Made by a program: the position numbers and the translations under genes. Below are positions 26,172 to 35,396 of a stretch of 64,000 nt of DNA, piece by piece. The notes below the pieces were generated by a model, which saw only the letters and a list, made by a program, of their open reading frames with translations, was not told where the DNA came from and made no database searches. Each line of letters opens with the position of its first letter. Within the stretch, counting starts at the first letter, position 1. Source of the stretch: Anaerolineales bacterium (GTDB lineage: Bacteria > Chloroflexota > Anaerolineae > 4572-78 > J111); assembly GCA_020634855.1 (NCBI GenBank), contig JACKAU010000018.1:1-64000 (forward strand). The letters run 5' to 3'.

Positions 26172-26191
26172 GACAGTCACTAGTGACTGTC
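26172..26191. promoter_or_regulatory. 20-bp perfect palindrome between divergent genes
   Basis: GACAGTCACT is followed directly by its reverse complement AGTGACTGTC, without a loop, which suits a dimeric DNA-binding protein better than an RNA hairpin. It lies 126 bases before the acidic-protein ATG and 129 bases before uvrA. An SOS-type operator is one option, given uvrA; no consensus for this group is known to me. Confidence 0.4.
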
Positions 26192-26320
26192 ATCTTTTGA
26201 ACTCAAATATTGACCGTTATTGAACATAAACCAAATCGATCTGTTGCAAAATTTCGGGCTTAATGCTAAATTATCAAGTCAAATGTTTTAGGTTTGGTCT
26301 GTTAACTGCCGGAAAGGTCT

Positions 26321-29248
26321 ATGCAAAAAAGTTTAATTGTCCGTGGTGCGCGTGAACATAACTTAAAAGATATCACAATTGAAATCCCTCGCGATCAACT
26401 GGTCGTCATCACCGGCCTATCAGGAAGCGGTAAAAGCAGCTTGGCGTTCGATACGATTTACGCCGAAGGTCAACGCCGCTACGTCGAAAGTCTGTCGGCC
26501 TATGCCCGCCAGTTTTTGGGGCAGATGGATAAGCCTGATGTCGATCAGATTGAAGGGCTTAGCCCGGCGATCTCAATCGATCAAAAAGGAACCACTCACA
26601 ATCCGCGTTCAACCGTGGGGACGGTTACGGAGATCTACGATTATCTGCGTTTGCTGTACGCTCGCGTGGGAACGCCCCACTGCCCCAATTGCGGCCGCGA
26701 GGTCAACGTCCAAACCAGCCAACAAATTGTCGATGCAATTTTGGGCAAACCCGACGGCAGCCGGGTGATGATTATGGCCCCATTAGTGCGCGATCGAAAA
26801 GGCGAGCATCGGGCGGTCTTTGAAGAAATCCGCAAGTCCGGCTTTGTCCGAGTGCGGGTGGATGGAACCATAATGATCTCGATGAAAAATCGAGATGGAG
26901 CCGTACAAACTCCACACCATCGAAGCGGTGGTTGACCGGCTGATCATTCGCCATCCCGATGGTGACAATAACGCCGAACTCAACGAAGACGCCGCCCGCC
27001 TGGCCGACTCGGTCGAGACGGCTATTAAGCTGGGCAACGGCACCATGATTGTCCACGATGTGACCCATCGCGACAAGGCCTGGGACAAACTGTTTAGCGA
27101 AAATTTCGCCTGTCTACACTGCGGCACCAACCTGCCGGAAATAGAACCCCGTACGTTCAGCTTCAACAGCCCTCACGGCGCCTGCCCCGCTTGCGATGGT
27201 CTCGGCGTACGCACTGAACTTGATCCGGATTTAATCCTCAATCTCGACCGGACGCTGGAGACGGGGGCTATTCGACCCTGGGCCAAAATGAGCCGGGGTA
27301 GTAAGCAGGGCTATTACGCCCAACTGATCAAAGCCGTAGCCAACTTTTACAAGCTGCCGCTGGACGCGCCGCTGTCCGAATTTTCACCGACGCAGCGCGA
27401 TCTCATTCTCTACGGCGGCAAGCCTGACGAAAAAATCACGTTGAGCTATCGCAACGCCAGCGGCGAACAGCGTTCCTACAGCACCCCGTTTGAGGGCGTC
27501 ATTCCTAACTTGCAGCGGCGCTATAAAGATGCCAACAGCGCCGACAACTACGAAGAGATTGAGAAATATATGTCGAGCCGGACTTGCCCGGCCTGCAACG
27601 GCCACCGCCTGCGGCCGGAAGCGATGGCCGTAACCATTTTGGGCATGGGTATCCACGAGGTCAGCGACCTATCCATTACCGATGGTTTGCATTGGTTTGA
27701 TGGGTTAGACGCCGCAAACAGCCCAAACTCAAACGGCAGCGATGCACCGCCGGCGGACGTCCTGACATCGCGCCAACTGCTCATCGCCCGGCCCATTCTC
27801 AAAGAGATCACCGCCCGACTCCGCTTTATGCAAGATGTAGGACTCAATTATCTAACCCTCAGCCGGGCCGCCAACTCTCTCTCCGGCGGCGAGGCTCAAC
27901 GCATTCGGCTGGCGACGCAAATCGGGTCGCAGTTGATGGGCTGTCTTTACATTCTCGACGAGCCAAGCATCGGTTTGCACCAGCGCGACAACGAGCGCTT
28001 GATCAAAACTTTGGAAGGACTGCGCAACTTAGGCAACACGGTGTTGGTGGTTGAGCACGATGAAGATACCATGCACCGGGCCGATTGGATCATCGATATG
28101 GGGCCGGGAGCCGGCAAACACGGCGGCGAGGTGGTCTGGTCGGCCGATCGCGACAGCTTTTAAAGGAAAGCACCTCCCTGACCGCTCTATATCTACGCGG
28201 CGACCGGCGCATTCCCGTGCCGATCCGTCGCCGCGACGGCAACGGCAAGTTTATTGTGGTCAAGGGCGCAAAAGAGAACAACCTCAAAAATATCGAGGCC
28301 AAATTTCCGTTGGGTAAATTTATCTGCGTGACCGGGGTCAGCGGCAGCGGCAAAAGCACGTTGGTGCTGGAAACCCTGCATCGCAAGCTCGATCAACTGT
28401 TGTACCGGGCTACTGCCAAACCAGGTCGGCATGACGCCATCGAAGGCATCGAGTACATCGACAAAGTCATCGACATCGATCAGAGTCCCATTGGCCGGAC
28501 GCCTCGCAGTAATCCGGCCACGTACACCGCCCTATTCGGGCCGCTGCGCGAACTTTATGCTAGCCTGCCGGAGAGCAAACTGCGCGGTTATAAAGCCGGA
28601 CGCTTCAGTTTCAACGTCAAAGGGGGTCGTTGTGAGGCTTGCCAGGGCGACGGCATTATCAAAATTGAGATGCAATTTTTGCCCGATGTCTATATCCCTT
28701 GCGATGTCTGCCACGGCAAACGGTACAATCGCGAAACGCTTCAGATAAAGTATCGCAACAAATCGATTGCTGAAGTGCTGGCCATGACCGTTGATGAGGG
28801 CATCGACTTTTTCTCCAACATCCCGGCCATCCGGCGCAAACTGGAGACCCTGCACGATGTGGGCCTGGGTTATATCACCCTGGGCCAGCCGGCCACCACG
28901 CTCTCCGGCGGTGAAGCCCAACGCATCAAACTGTCCAAAGAGTTAAGCCGTCGCTCAACCGGCCGAACCCTGTACATTTTAGACGAGCCGACCACCGGCC
29001 TCCATTTCGCCGACATCGAACGGCTGCTGGCCGTCCTCAACCGGCTGGTTGATGCCGGCAACACGGTGCTGGTCATCGAGCATAATTTGGATGTGATCAA
29101 GTGCGCCGATTGGATCATCGATATTGGGCCGGAAGGCGGCCACGGCGGCGGACGCATTGTGGCCGCCGGTACTCCAGAGCAAATTGCAGCCAGCCCCGAC
29201 AGCCACACCGGCCGCTGGCTCCGTCGAACGCTAGAGTCGGCGGGGTAG
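26321..29248 (+). pseudogene. uvrA: UvrA excinuclease subunit A, frame broken at three single-base sites
   Basis: UvrA is the ATPase that finds DNA damage in nucleotide excision repair. The full signature is present across three frames: GLSGSGKSSLAFD, the CPNCG and later CPAC and CEAC..CDVC zinc modules, SLSGGEAQRIRLA, LDEPSIGLHQRD, VSGSGKSTLV, LSGGEAQRIKL and LDEPTTGLHFAD. Repaired, it would be about 976 residues, normal for UvrA. Breaks lie near 26872 (one base short between the GTI and DLDE codons), near 26885-26889 (five A where six are needed) and near 28158-28161 (four T where five are needed). All look like single-base losses, so sequencing error is at least as likely as decay. GGAAAGG precedes the ATG. 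Confidence 0.85.
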
Positions 29249-29250
29249 TA

Positions 29251-29362
29251 GATGGTTAGTTAGTTAGTTAGTTAGTTAGTTGTTGGTGGTTGGTTGGTTG
29301 GTTGGTTTCCAGTCAACTATCTAACCAGCCAACTATCCAACTATCCCACTATCCATCCCACT
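29251..29362. repeat. Intergenic inverted-word repeat (GTTA/GTTG and CCAACTAT type)
   Basis: The left half is (GTTA)n then (GTTG)n; the right half is AACTATCTAACCAGCCAACTATCC-like, its approximate complement. It separates uvrA from cls. The word is also found at 44011-44130. An apparent N-terminal extension of cls into this repeat is an artefact. Confidence 0.65.
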
Positions 29363-29379
29363 ACTTTAGGAGAAACAAA

Positions 29380-30843
29380 CTGGCGATACAAATTTTGACG
29401 GCTGGGGGTATCATCCTTACTGTCGCGATGTTCATCTATGTCATGGTAGCGGCGGTCTATATCATCATGGAAAATCGCAGCCCGCAATCGACCTTTGCCT
29501 GGCTGTTTTTGTTTATTACCCTACCCATCATCGGATTTATCGTCTACATTTTCTTCGGCCACGGCTGGCGAGCGTTCAGTCAGGAAAACAAGATTGCCCG
29601 CCATGAATTGGGCAATGAGTTTATGCAGGATTTGGGGGATTTGCTCCGGCGACAACGTGAGTATGTTGAGCGCATCGCTAAAGAAAAACCGGCCTCCGCC
29701 CGCCAGAAACTGCTGCGATTGACCAACAAGAATTCCAGTTCCATTTTAACCGGTTATAACGATGTAGAGATTCTGCAAGATGCCCGCCAGAAATACCCCC
29801 GCCTGCTGGCCGATATCAAAGCCGCCCAACACTCAATTCACCTCAACTACTATATCTGGACCGAAGACGCCTTTACGCTGCAAATTAAAGACGCCCTCAT
29901 CGAGCGCGCTCAGGCGGGGGTTGAGGTGCGTTGCTTGTACGACACCTCCGGCGGGACGATGAGCCGCCAATATCTACAAGACCTAACCGACAACGGCGTT
30001 GAGATTCACCCCTATCTTGATTACCGCTACCTGACCACGCTGCACACCATCAATTATCGCAGCCACCGCAAGATCGCCGTGATTGACGGCAAGATTGGCT
30101 ATGTGGGCGGCTTGAACCTGGACGTCGAGCAGATCGAAACGCCGGCGTTCGACACCTGGCGGGACACCCACCTGCGACTGGTGGGCGAAGCCGCCTGGGC
30201 GCTGCAAGCCAGCTTTGTCATCAGTTGGTTCAACACCACCGGACAAAAAGTCACCGGCCGGCCCTATTATGCACCGGTCGAAACAAAAAACTTTCTGCCG
30301 GTACAGATTACGCAGGGCGGCCCGGACTCCCAGTGGAAAGCCATCCGCCAGATCTATTTCTTGATGATCATGTCGGCCGAGAACAAAATTTATTTGCAGT
30401 CGCCTTTTTTCGTCCCGGACGAAAGTATTCTGGAAGCCCTCAAAGCGGCGGCGCTGGCCGGGATCGATGTCCGGCTGATGTTCACCCCCCGAGGCTCCAC
30501 CTATCAGATCCCCTATCGAGCAGCCCACACCTATTTCCAGGAAGTGGTCGAAGCCGGCGCCAAAGTGTACCTGTACCAGGCCGGTTATTTCCACCCGAAG
30601 ACGCTCAACATCGACAACGCCGTCGTCTCGATCGGCACGGCCAATATGGATATTCGCAGCTTTGCCCTGAATTACGAAACCGTGGCGATTGTCTATGACG
30701 AAGGCAGAGCCAAACAGTTGGAAGCCCAATTCTTAGAAGATATGAAGCACTGCACGGAATGGACCCTCGAAGCGTATGAGAAAACGCCCCCGTTTCGCCG
30801 TTTTGTCGATTCCATTTATCGTCTGGCTTCGCCGATATTGTAG
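29380..30843 (+). CDS. cls: Cardiolipin synthase (phospholipase D family)
   Basis: A 487-residue membrane enzyme that joins two phosphatidylglycerol molecules. It has two N-terminal membrane helices (about 5-30 and 38-60), then two HKD motifs: His229-Lys231-Asp236 in HRKIAVID and His405-Lys407-Asp412 in HPKTLNID. The length matches ClsA. No ATG lies near the proper start: AGGAG at 29369-29373 is six to seven bases before a CTG at 29380, which I take as the start. A longer ATG frame from 29290 would translate a simple repeat. An SRPBCC gene follows after 9 bases. Confidence 0.9.
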   Translation: MAIQILTAGGIILTVAMFIYVMVAAVYIIMENRSPQSTFAWLFLFITLPIIGFIVYIFFGHGWRAFSQENKIARHELGNEFMQDLGDLLRRQREYVERIAKEKPASARQKLLRLTNKNSSSILTGYNDVEILQDARQKYPRLLADIKAAQHSIHLNYYIWTEDAFTLQIKDALIERAQAGVEVRCLYDTSGGTMSRQYLQDLTDNGVEIHPYLDYRYLTTLHTINYRSHRKIAVIDGKIGYVGGLNLDVEQIETPAFDTWRDTHLRLVGEAAWALQASFVISWFNTTGQKVTGRPYYAPVETKNFLPVQITQGGPDSQWKAIRQIYFLMIMSAENKIYLQSPFFVPDESILEALKAAALAGIDVRLMFTPRGSTYQIPYRAAHTYFQEVVEAGAKVYLYQAGYFHPKTLNIDNAVVSIGTANMDIRSFALNYETVAIVYDEGRAKQLEAQFLEDMKHCTEWTLEAYEKTPPFRRFVDSIYRLASPIL

Positions 30844-30852
30844 CCGGAACTC

Positions 30853-31299
30853 ATGCCGATTTTCGAACACCATTTTACCGTCAATGGCCCGCTGGCGCGG
30901 GTCGTCAATTTCCACCGCGATCCGCACATCCTCAAGCGGCTCACCCCACCGCCGCTGATCATCCAAATCCACCGCTTCGAGCCGCTGGCCGAAGGCTCCA
31001 TCGCCGATTTCACGCTCTGGTTCGGCCCGCTGCCCATTCACTGGGTGGCCGTCCACCAGAATGTCGATTTCCCCCACAGTTTCACCGATATTCAACGCGA
31101 AGGCCCGCTCAAATCTTGGCGGCACACCCACTTATTTGTTCCTATCGGCGACAACCTCACTCGTGTCAACGATACCATCGAATTTGAGCATCATGCCGGT
31201 CCGAAAGGGCTGCTTAGCCGCTCGCTTTTCCCCAGACCGGCGCTTAAGACGCTGTTCTTCTATCGCAAAGCTGTAACGCGCTGGATGATCGAATCATAG
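30853..31299 (+). CDS. SRPBCC (START-like) family protein
   Basis: A 148-residue protein with the SRPBCC/polyketide-cyclase-like helix-grip fold, which holds lipids or other hydrophobic ligands. The N-terminal FEHHFTVNGPLARVVNFHRDP and the central WVAVHQNVDFPHSFTDIQREGPLKSWRHTH followed by RVNDTIEFE are usual for the family. No catalytic residues are assigned. It starts 9 bases after cls, so it is co-transcribed and may act in membrane lipid handling. A perfect palindrome ends the unit. Confidence 0.82.
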   Translation: MPIFEHHFTVNGPLARVVNFHRDPHILKRLTPPPLIIQIHRFEPLAEGSIADFTLWFGPLPIHWVAVHQNVDFPHSFTDIQREGPLKSWRHTHLFVPIGDNLTRVNDTIEFEHHAGPKGLLSRSLFPRPALKTLFFYRKAVTRWMIES

Positions 31300-31331
31300 G
31301 CATAAATGATCTCTCCTCTGAAAATGGGTTT

Positions 31332-31357
31332 GTAGGACAAACTTAAGTTTGTCCTAC
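31332..31357. terminator. 26-bp perfect palindrome, probable terminator
   Basis: GTAGGACAAACTT is followed directly by its reverse complement, 32 bases after the stop of the SRPBCC gene. It can form a hairpin with a tight loop and is followed by ATTTTC. Confidence 0.65.
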
Positions 31358-31462
31358 GGAATTTTCATTGCCGTTGCTGTACCGAGGTTCTGTCGCACTC
31401 CCTTAATCTAAAAAACTGTCCCAAATAACCCATTCGTCAGCTTTTTTTTAGCCCGAAATCAG

Positions 31463-31490
31463 TTGACTTTCTATTAATTGGTGCTATCAT
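31463..31490 (+). promoter_or_regulatory. Sigma-70-like promoter of the amt leader
   Basis: TTGACT (31463-31468) and TATCAT (31485-31490) are 16 bases apart. Transcription would start near 31497, some 295 bases before the amt start codon, giving a long leader. Confidence 0.6.
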
Positions 31491-31538
31491 CTCGTGAAGT
31501 AAGTAACACCTATTTCTACATATAATTTTGTGGCCGCG

Positions 31539-31585
31539 AAGCCCTCATATTGAAGCCAACCGCTTTGATTGAGGGCTTTTTGTTT
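31539..31585 (+). terminator. Intrinsic terminator or attenuator in the amt leader
   Basis: AAGCCCTCA (31539-31547) pairs perfectly with 31570-31578, followed by TTTTTGTTT. It lies about 45 bases after the predicted start of transcription and 207 bases before amt. It could end a short RNA of about 85 bases or control read-through into amt. The remaining leader 31586-31791 has GC-rich potential hairpins (GCTGTTGTCAGCAG, GGGCCGCTGCTGCCC region) and no gene. Confidence 0.6.
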
Positions 31586-31791
31586 GGCGGGAAAGGGCAA
31601 ACAACTAGCGAATCAATGAACTTAATATCTACCTCAACGTGGCAATACCATCATCGCTGATGCGCTGTTGTCAGCAGTAGTCGGGCCGCTGCTGCCCTAT
31701 CCCTGTCGATAGGCCGGGCGATTAACGCCTTGGGTCGTGCCGCTTTTTCTATTGGTGCGAGGTTAAATACGGAGGTTAAAAACAAATCCTT

Positions 31792-33300
31792 ATGGATCAA
31801 TTACAAACAGATGTCGCCAGTCTAACGATATCGGCGAATATTCTTTGGGTACTGATAGCCGGCTTCTTGGTATTTTTCATGCAAGCCGGTTTTGCGTTGG
31901 TCGAAACCGGCTTTACGCAGGCCAAAAACGTAGCGCACACCATGATGATGAACATGATGGTTTTTTGCATTGGGGCCGTGGGTTATTGGATTTGCGGCTT
32001 CGCCTTTCAGTTTGGCGCTGTGAATCACACCTACCCGGCCACGGCCATTAGCGCCGGGCAGAGTTCGCCCACCTGGGCCTTCTCGCCCGTGACGTTAGGC
32101 GCGTGGGGCGATAGCCTCTCCACCGGCCTGCGGTTAGGCGAACAGTGGGGCCTGATCGGTCTGTCCGGCTTCTTTTTGCAGGGCGTGACGTTAGGCGCGG
32201 CCGGTATCTTTGCCTTTTTCATATTCCAGATGGTCTTTATGGATACCGCGGCCACCATCCCCACCGGCTCCGGAGCCGAACGCATTAAGTTCATCGGCTT
32301 TGTGCTGATGGGCTTTTGGGTCAGCATGCTCATTTATCCGATTATCGGCAACTGGGTTTGGGGCGGCGGCTGGCTGGCCAACCTGGGCCGGACGCTGGGG
32401 TTGGGTAACGGCGCGGTGGACTTTGCCGGTTCCGGCGTGGTCCATATGACCGGCGGGGCCGTTGGACTGGCCATCGCGTTGGTGCTGGGGCCAAGGCTGG
32501 GCCGCTTCAATAAAGACGGCACCGCCAACGCCATCCCCGGCCATAATATCCCGATGGGCATTTTAGGTACGGTTATTCTCTTTTTTGGCTGGTTTGGCTT
32601 CAACCCCGGCTCGGCTTTAGGTATCCAGGGCGCGTTTATCAACCTGGTCTCGCTGGCCGCAGCCAATACGCTAATGGCCGGCGCTGCCGGCGGCTTGAGC
32701 GCCATGCTGTATATGTGGCTCGTCAGCCCGGTTAAAAAACCCGATCCGGCGCTGTCGGTCAATGGCGTTCTGGCCGGCCTGGTCGCGATTACGGCCCCCT
32801 GTGCCTTTGTCACCCCCATTTCGGCGGTGATCATTGGCTTAATAGCCGGGGTGTTGGTCTGCCTGGCCACCTTTGCCCTGGAAAAGATGCAAATCGATGA
32901 CCCGGTGGGCGCAGTGCCGGTTCACTTCGTCAATGGCGTCTGGGGCGTGTTGGCGGTCGGTATTTTTGCCGCCGCGAACCCCGACACCGCCGCCTGGAAC
33001 GGCATCGACACCGCTGTCACCGGGCTGCTGTATGGCGGGACTACGCAAATTGCCGCCCAACTCTTAGAGGTGCTCAGTATTGCGGCGTTTGCTTTTGGTC
33101 TGTCTTATGCCTTCTTTGCCGTCCTAAAGCAGATGGGCCTCCTGCGCAGCGATCCCGAAGCCGAGATGGCCGGTCTCGACCTGCCGGAAATGGGCATCCC
33201 CGGTTACGTAACCGATTTGCCCGGTTTAGCCGGTTTGACCCCGCAGGCGGGTTTAGTGCAACCGGCTGCTACGGTTCTGTCCCCGACGGCCAGTAAATAA
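31792..33300 (+). CDS. amt: Ammonium transporter (Amt/MEP family)
   Basis: A 502-residue inner-membrane channel for ammonium/ammonia. It has about 11 membrane segments; family features include AGFALVETGFTQAKN, the central GSGVVHMTGGAVGLAIALVLGPR with a pore histidine, GWFGFNPGSAL and the late DDPVGAVPVHFVNGVWG with the second histidine. The C-terminus is long and ends in an unconserved tail rich in Pro/Ala/Gly/Leu. No PII (glnK) gene is next to it. GGAGG is rather far (about 17 bases) from the ATG. The preceding leader contains a promoter and terminator, suggesting conditional expression. Confidence 0.95.
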   Translation: MDQLQTDVASLTISANILWVLIAGFLVFFMQAGFALVETGFTQAKNVAHTMMMNMMVFCIGAVGYWICGFAFQFGAVNHTYPATAISAGQSSPTWAFSPVTLGAWGDSLSTGLRLGEQWGLIGLSGFFLQGVTLGAAGIFAFFIFQMVFMDTAATIPTGSGAERIKFIGFVLMGFWVSMLIYPIIGNWVWGGGWLANLGRTLGLGNGAVDFAGSGVVHMTGGAVGLAIALVLGPRLGRFNKDGTANAIPGHNIPMGILGTVILFFGWFGFNPGSALGIQGAFINLVSLAAANTLMAGAAGGLSAMLYMWLVSPVKKPDPALSVNGVLAGLVAITAPCAFVTPISAVIIGLIAGVLVCLATFALEKMQIDDPVGAVPVHFVNGVWGVLAVGIFAAANPDTAAWNGIDTAVTGLLYGGTTQIAAQLLEVLSIAAFAFGLSYAFFAVLKQMGLLRSDPEAEMAGLDLPEMGIPGYVTDLPGLAGLTPQAGLVQPAATVLSPTASK

Positions 33301-33338
33301 TGGGGCAAAAAAATATATAGCTTCCTTATAATAAAATA

Positions 33339-33408
33339 GGACGCAGACAAACGCAGCCATCCCCGGTCGCTGATATGACTCGGCGAAAGGCTGCGGGAGT
33401 CTGCGTCC
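33339..33408. terminator. Long hairpin after amt (GGACGCAGAC type)
   Basis: GGACGCAGAC (33339-33348) pairs with GTCTGCGTCC (33399-33408), and GCAGCC inside pairs with GGCTGC. It is 38 bases after the amt stop. Its repeated ACGCAGAC/AACGCAG words link it to the inverted-word hairpins. Confidence 0.6.
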
Positions 33409-33460
33409 AAAATTATTAAGGCTAAAGATCGAAAATCAAACAACTACCGCATTTGAGTTG

Positions 33461-33524
33461 GGTAATTGGTAAGTAGTAATTGGTTATTCAATCTCTAATT
33501 ACCATTTACTAATTACTAATGACC
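33461..33524. repeat. Intergenic inverted-word hairpin (GGTAATTGG type)
   Basis: GGTAATTGGTAAGTAGTAATT (two words, 33461 onward) is matched by its approximate complement in TAATTACCATTTACTAATTA (33497 onward). The same word builds the hairpin at 39981-40028. Bases 33525-33633 also hold CTGACAGCTGACAGCTAAGC-like repeats before the next gene. Confidence 0.6.
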
Positions 33525-33633
33525 CTATTCGGGCAATGGGTTAGATTTATATAACTTTAGGTGAGTGTAGGCTGACAGCTGACAGCTAAGCGCTGATCGC
33601 TGCTTCTTTGCCCCACTCACCAGGCGGGGTACG

Positions 33634-34626
33634 ATGCAACTGGCCCTGATTGACAATTCTGAAGATGATAATCCCCTCATTCCCTTCTATCTGCGGATTG
33701 AAGTAGCGGCGCTCAGTCCTGACTTACAAGCCCCCTTCTTTATCCCTATCCGTTACCAGCATTCTAGAGACCGAAGCGTTTACCGAGTCGAAATTTGCGG
33801 TATTCCCTTAGAAGCGCGAACAGCCGCCGATTTGATTCCACGCATAGAGAAAATCATTCCCCCGCTGCTGCGCGGGGCGCGGCTGCCCTCCTACATATTT
33901 ATTGCGCGTCACTCGCGGCGCATCTACCCGGTCTACACCTTCGGCAGCGAAGTAGTGGCCTTGATTACCGGCGGGCCGATGTTTCGCCATGTCGAGTTAG
34001 CCAAGGTGCGAGAGTATTTGACCGACTATCTCCACCAAACCGGCGAGTTGTGGCCGCCGGTTACTCACGATCGCCTCCAGGTACGGGGCGTCGATCGCCT
34101 CACGTTAGGATTAATCCGGCCTGTTTTTTACCTGAAAAAACGGGCCCAATTTGCCGCCGACAATGAGTTTTGGGCGCCGGTTTTTCCACAAATCGACGGC
34201 AGCGGCCTGTACACTTTTGCCGCCAGCGCCAAACAAACCGTTCAAAACAACCAAGGCCGGGAGGTGTTGCAACTGCGGGCCACGGTGGCTCAAGCGTTAA
34301 TCGCCGATCACCGGTTAAACCAGGGCTATGATTTGCGGACAGACCGGCTGATGCCCGATCTGTGGTTCCAACTCAGAACCCACTTGGTCGAATGTTCAGC
34401 CCGGTTCGTTTCCCCCCAACTGGAGTTAACCTTGTACCAAGTTGACCAAATCCTCATTGCGATGGAGTATCGCCGGGATGAGGATCGCTACGGCTTATAT
34501 TTTGGATGCGACATCGAAGATCTTCGGCTGAGGGCCGCCACCGATTTACTACGGCGGGGATTGATCACCGGCCTTGAGGCGTTAAGCTGCCAGGAAGCTA
34601 TGGGAGAACCTGTCCCCGCGCCGTGA
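33634..34626 (+). CDS. Conserved-looking protein of unknown function
   Basis: This 330-residue soluble protein is not recognised. It has no signal, membrane segment or known motif. The N-terminal half (FYLRIEVAALSPDLQAPFFIPIRYQHSRDRSVYRVEICG and the PRIEKIIPPLLRGARLPSYIFIARHSRRIYPVYTF region) is mixed alpha/beta; the C-terminal third is helical with several Arg-rich segments. Codon use and composition look like its neighbours, and the frame is open over the full length, so I accept it as a gene. It is isolated between word repeats and a 41-bp repeat array. Confidence 0.65.
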   Translation: MQLALIDNSEDDNPLIPFYLRIEVAALSPDLQAPFFIPIRYQHSRDRSVYRVEICGIPLEARTAADLIPRIEKIIPPLLRGARLPSYIFIARHSRRIYPVYTFGSEVVALITGGPMFRHVELAKVREYLTDYLHQTGELWPPVTHDRLQVRGVDRLTLGLIRPVFYLKKRAQFAADNEFWAPVFPQIDGSGLYTFAASAKQTVQNNQGREVLQLRATVAQALIADHRLNQGYDLRTDRLMPDLWFQLRTHLVECSARFVSPQLELTLYQVDQILIAMEYRRDEDRYGLYFGCDIEDLRLRAATDLLRRGLITGLEALSCQEAMGEPVPAP

Positions 34627-34631
34627 GGGAA

Positions 34632-34960
34632 AAAATCGAGATCGATTCGCTCACACCCCTCGTTTTTTCGTCAAAAATCGGACTCCATTAGCTCACGACC
34701 CTCGTTTTCTCGTGAAAATCGAGATCGATTCGCTCACGACCCTCGTTTTCTCGTGAAAATCGGACCCCATTAGCTCACGACCCTCGTTTTCTCGTGAAAA
34801 TCAGACCCCATTAGCTCACGACCCTCGTTTTCTCGTGAAAATCGGGACCCATTAGCTCACGACCTCCGTTTTTTCGTGAAAATCGAGGTCGGTTAGCTCA
34901 CGACCCCTGTTTTTTCGTGAAAATCGAGGCCGGTTAGCTGACACCCCTCGTTTTTTCGTC
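34632..34960. repeat. Tandem array of eight 41-bp units
   Basis: Eight head-to-tail units each run AAAATCG + 8-10 variable bases + TTAGCTCACGACCCTCG + TTTTCTCGTG. The only length change is one extra A in unit 2. Each unit can fold with TCACGA pairing with TCGTGA and TTTTC with GAAAA. The period is not a multiple of three, so it is not coding, and there is no CRISPR-type repeat/spacer division. Variable blocks fall into two sorts (GAGATCGATTCG and GGACCCCATTA), suggesting duplication of larger blocks. Confidence 0.85.
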
Positions 34961-35020
34961 CAAAATGGCGTTTCTATACTGAGATCAGAATGAAACCAGA
35001 ACTTTTCAGGAGAGTGGAGG

Positions 35021-35209
35021 GTAGGGGCGATGGCAACGTCAACGAAGCATCCGTTCATGGCCGATTACCCAATGACGTTGCCTCGCCCGTGGTCAGGGGT
35101 GGTGACGTATGGTTACCAATCACTAGACCGTTCCCTGGGCGGGCGAGGCAATCGGATTGGAGCTGTGCCTTGCCTCACCACCACTCGGGCCGATTGCCAT
35201 CGCCCCTAC
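35021..35209. repeat. 189-bp inverted-repeat element with nested repeats
   Basis: GTAGGGGCGATGGCAA at 35021-35036 is perfectly repeated inverted at 35194-35209. Inside, TTGCCTCGCCC (35078-35088) is repeated inverted at 35141-35151. It has no gene and could be a MITE or a large hairpin. The surrounding stretch 34961-35339 has nothing else recognisable. Confidence 0.6.
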
Positions 35210-35339
35210 GCTACCCGATCAAATTTCGATCAAAAGTTTCGGTTTCAAACTAATCTCGGTATAGAGTTTATGGAATTGATAGCGTTTGGAGAGTTTGGAG
35301 TGGGGGGACGGGAGAATTCAAGAAGTTAAACCTGGAGTT

Positions 35340-35363
35340 GAGGCTTTAGCCGGCTAAAGCCTC
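35340..35363. terminator. 24-bp perfect palindrome after the M20/liv operon
   Basis: GAGGCTTTAGCC is followed directly by its reverse complement, 33 bases past the M20 peptidase stop (minus strand). It probably ends the large minus-strand operon. Confidence 0.6.
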
Positions 35364-35396
35364 GACACCGTGACGCTAACTTATGTCACTACCCCG

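Noticed and set aside
29290..29379. N-terminal extension of cardiolipin synthase
   Set aside because: It would translate the GTTG/CCAACT simple repeat and place polar sequence before the first membrane helix.
34632..34960. CRISPR array
   Set aside because: The whole 41-bp unit is repeated with only an 8-10 base variable block; there are no 25-40 base unique spacers and no cas genes.
34852..35058. Small protein across the 41-bp array
   Set aside because: The unit length is not a multiple of three and translation of the repeat gives no consistent peptide.
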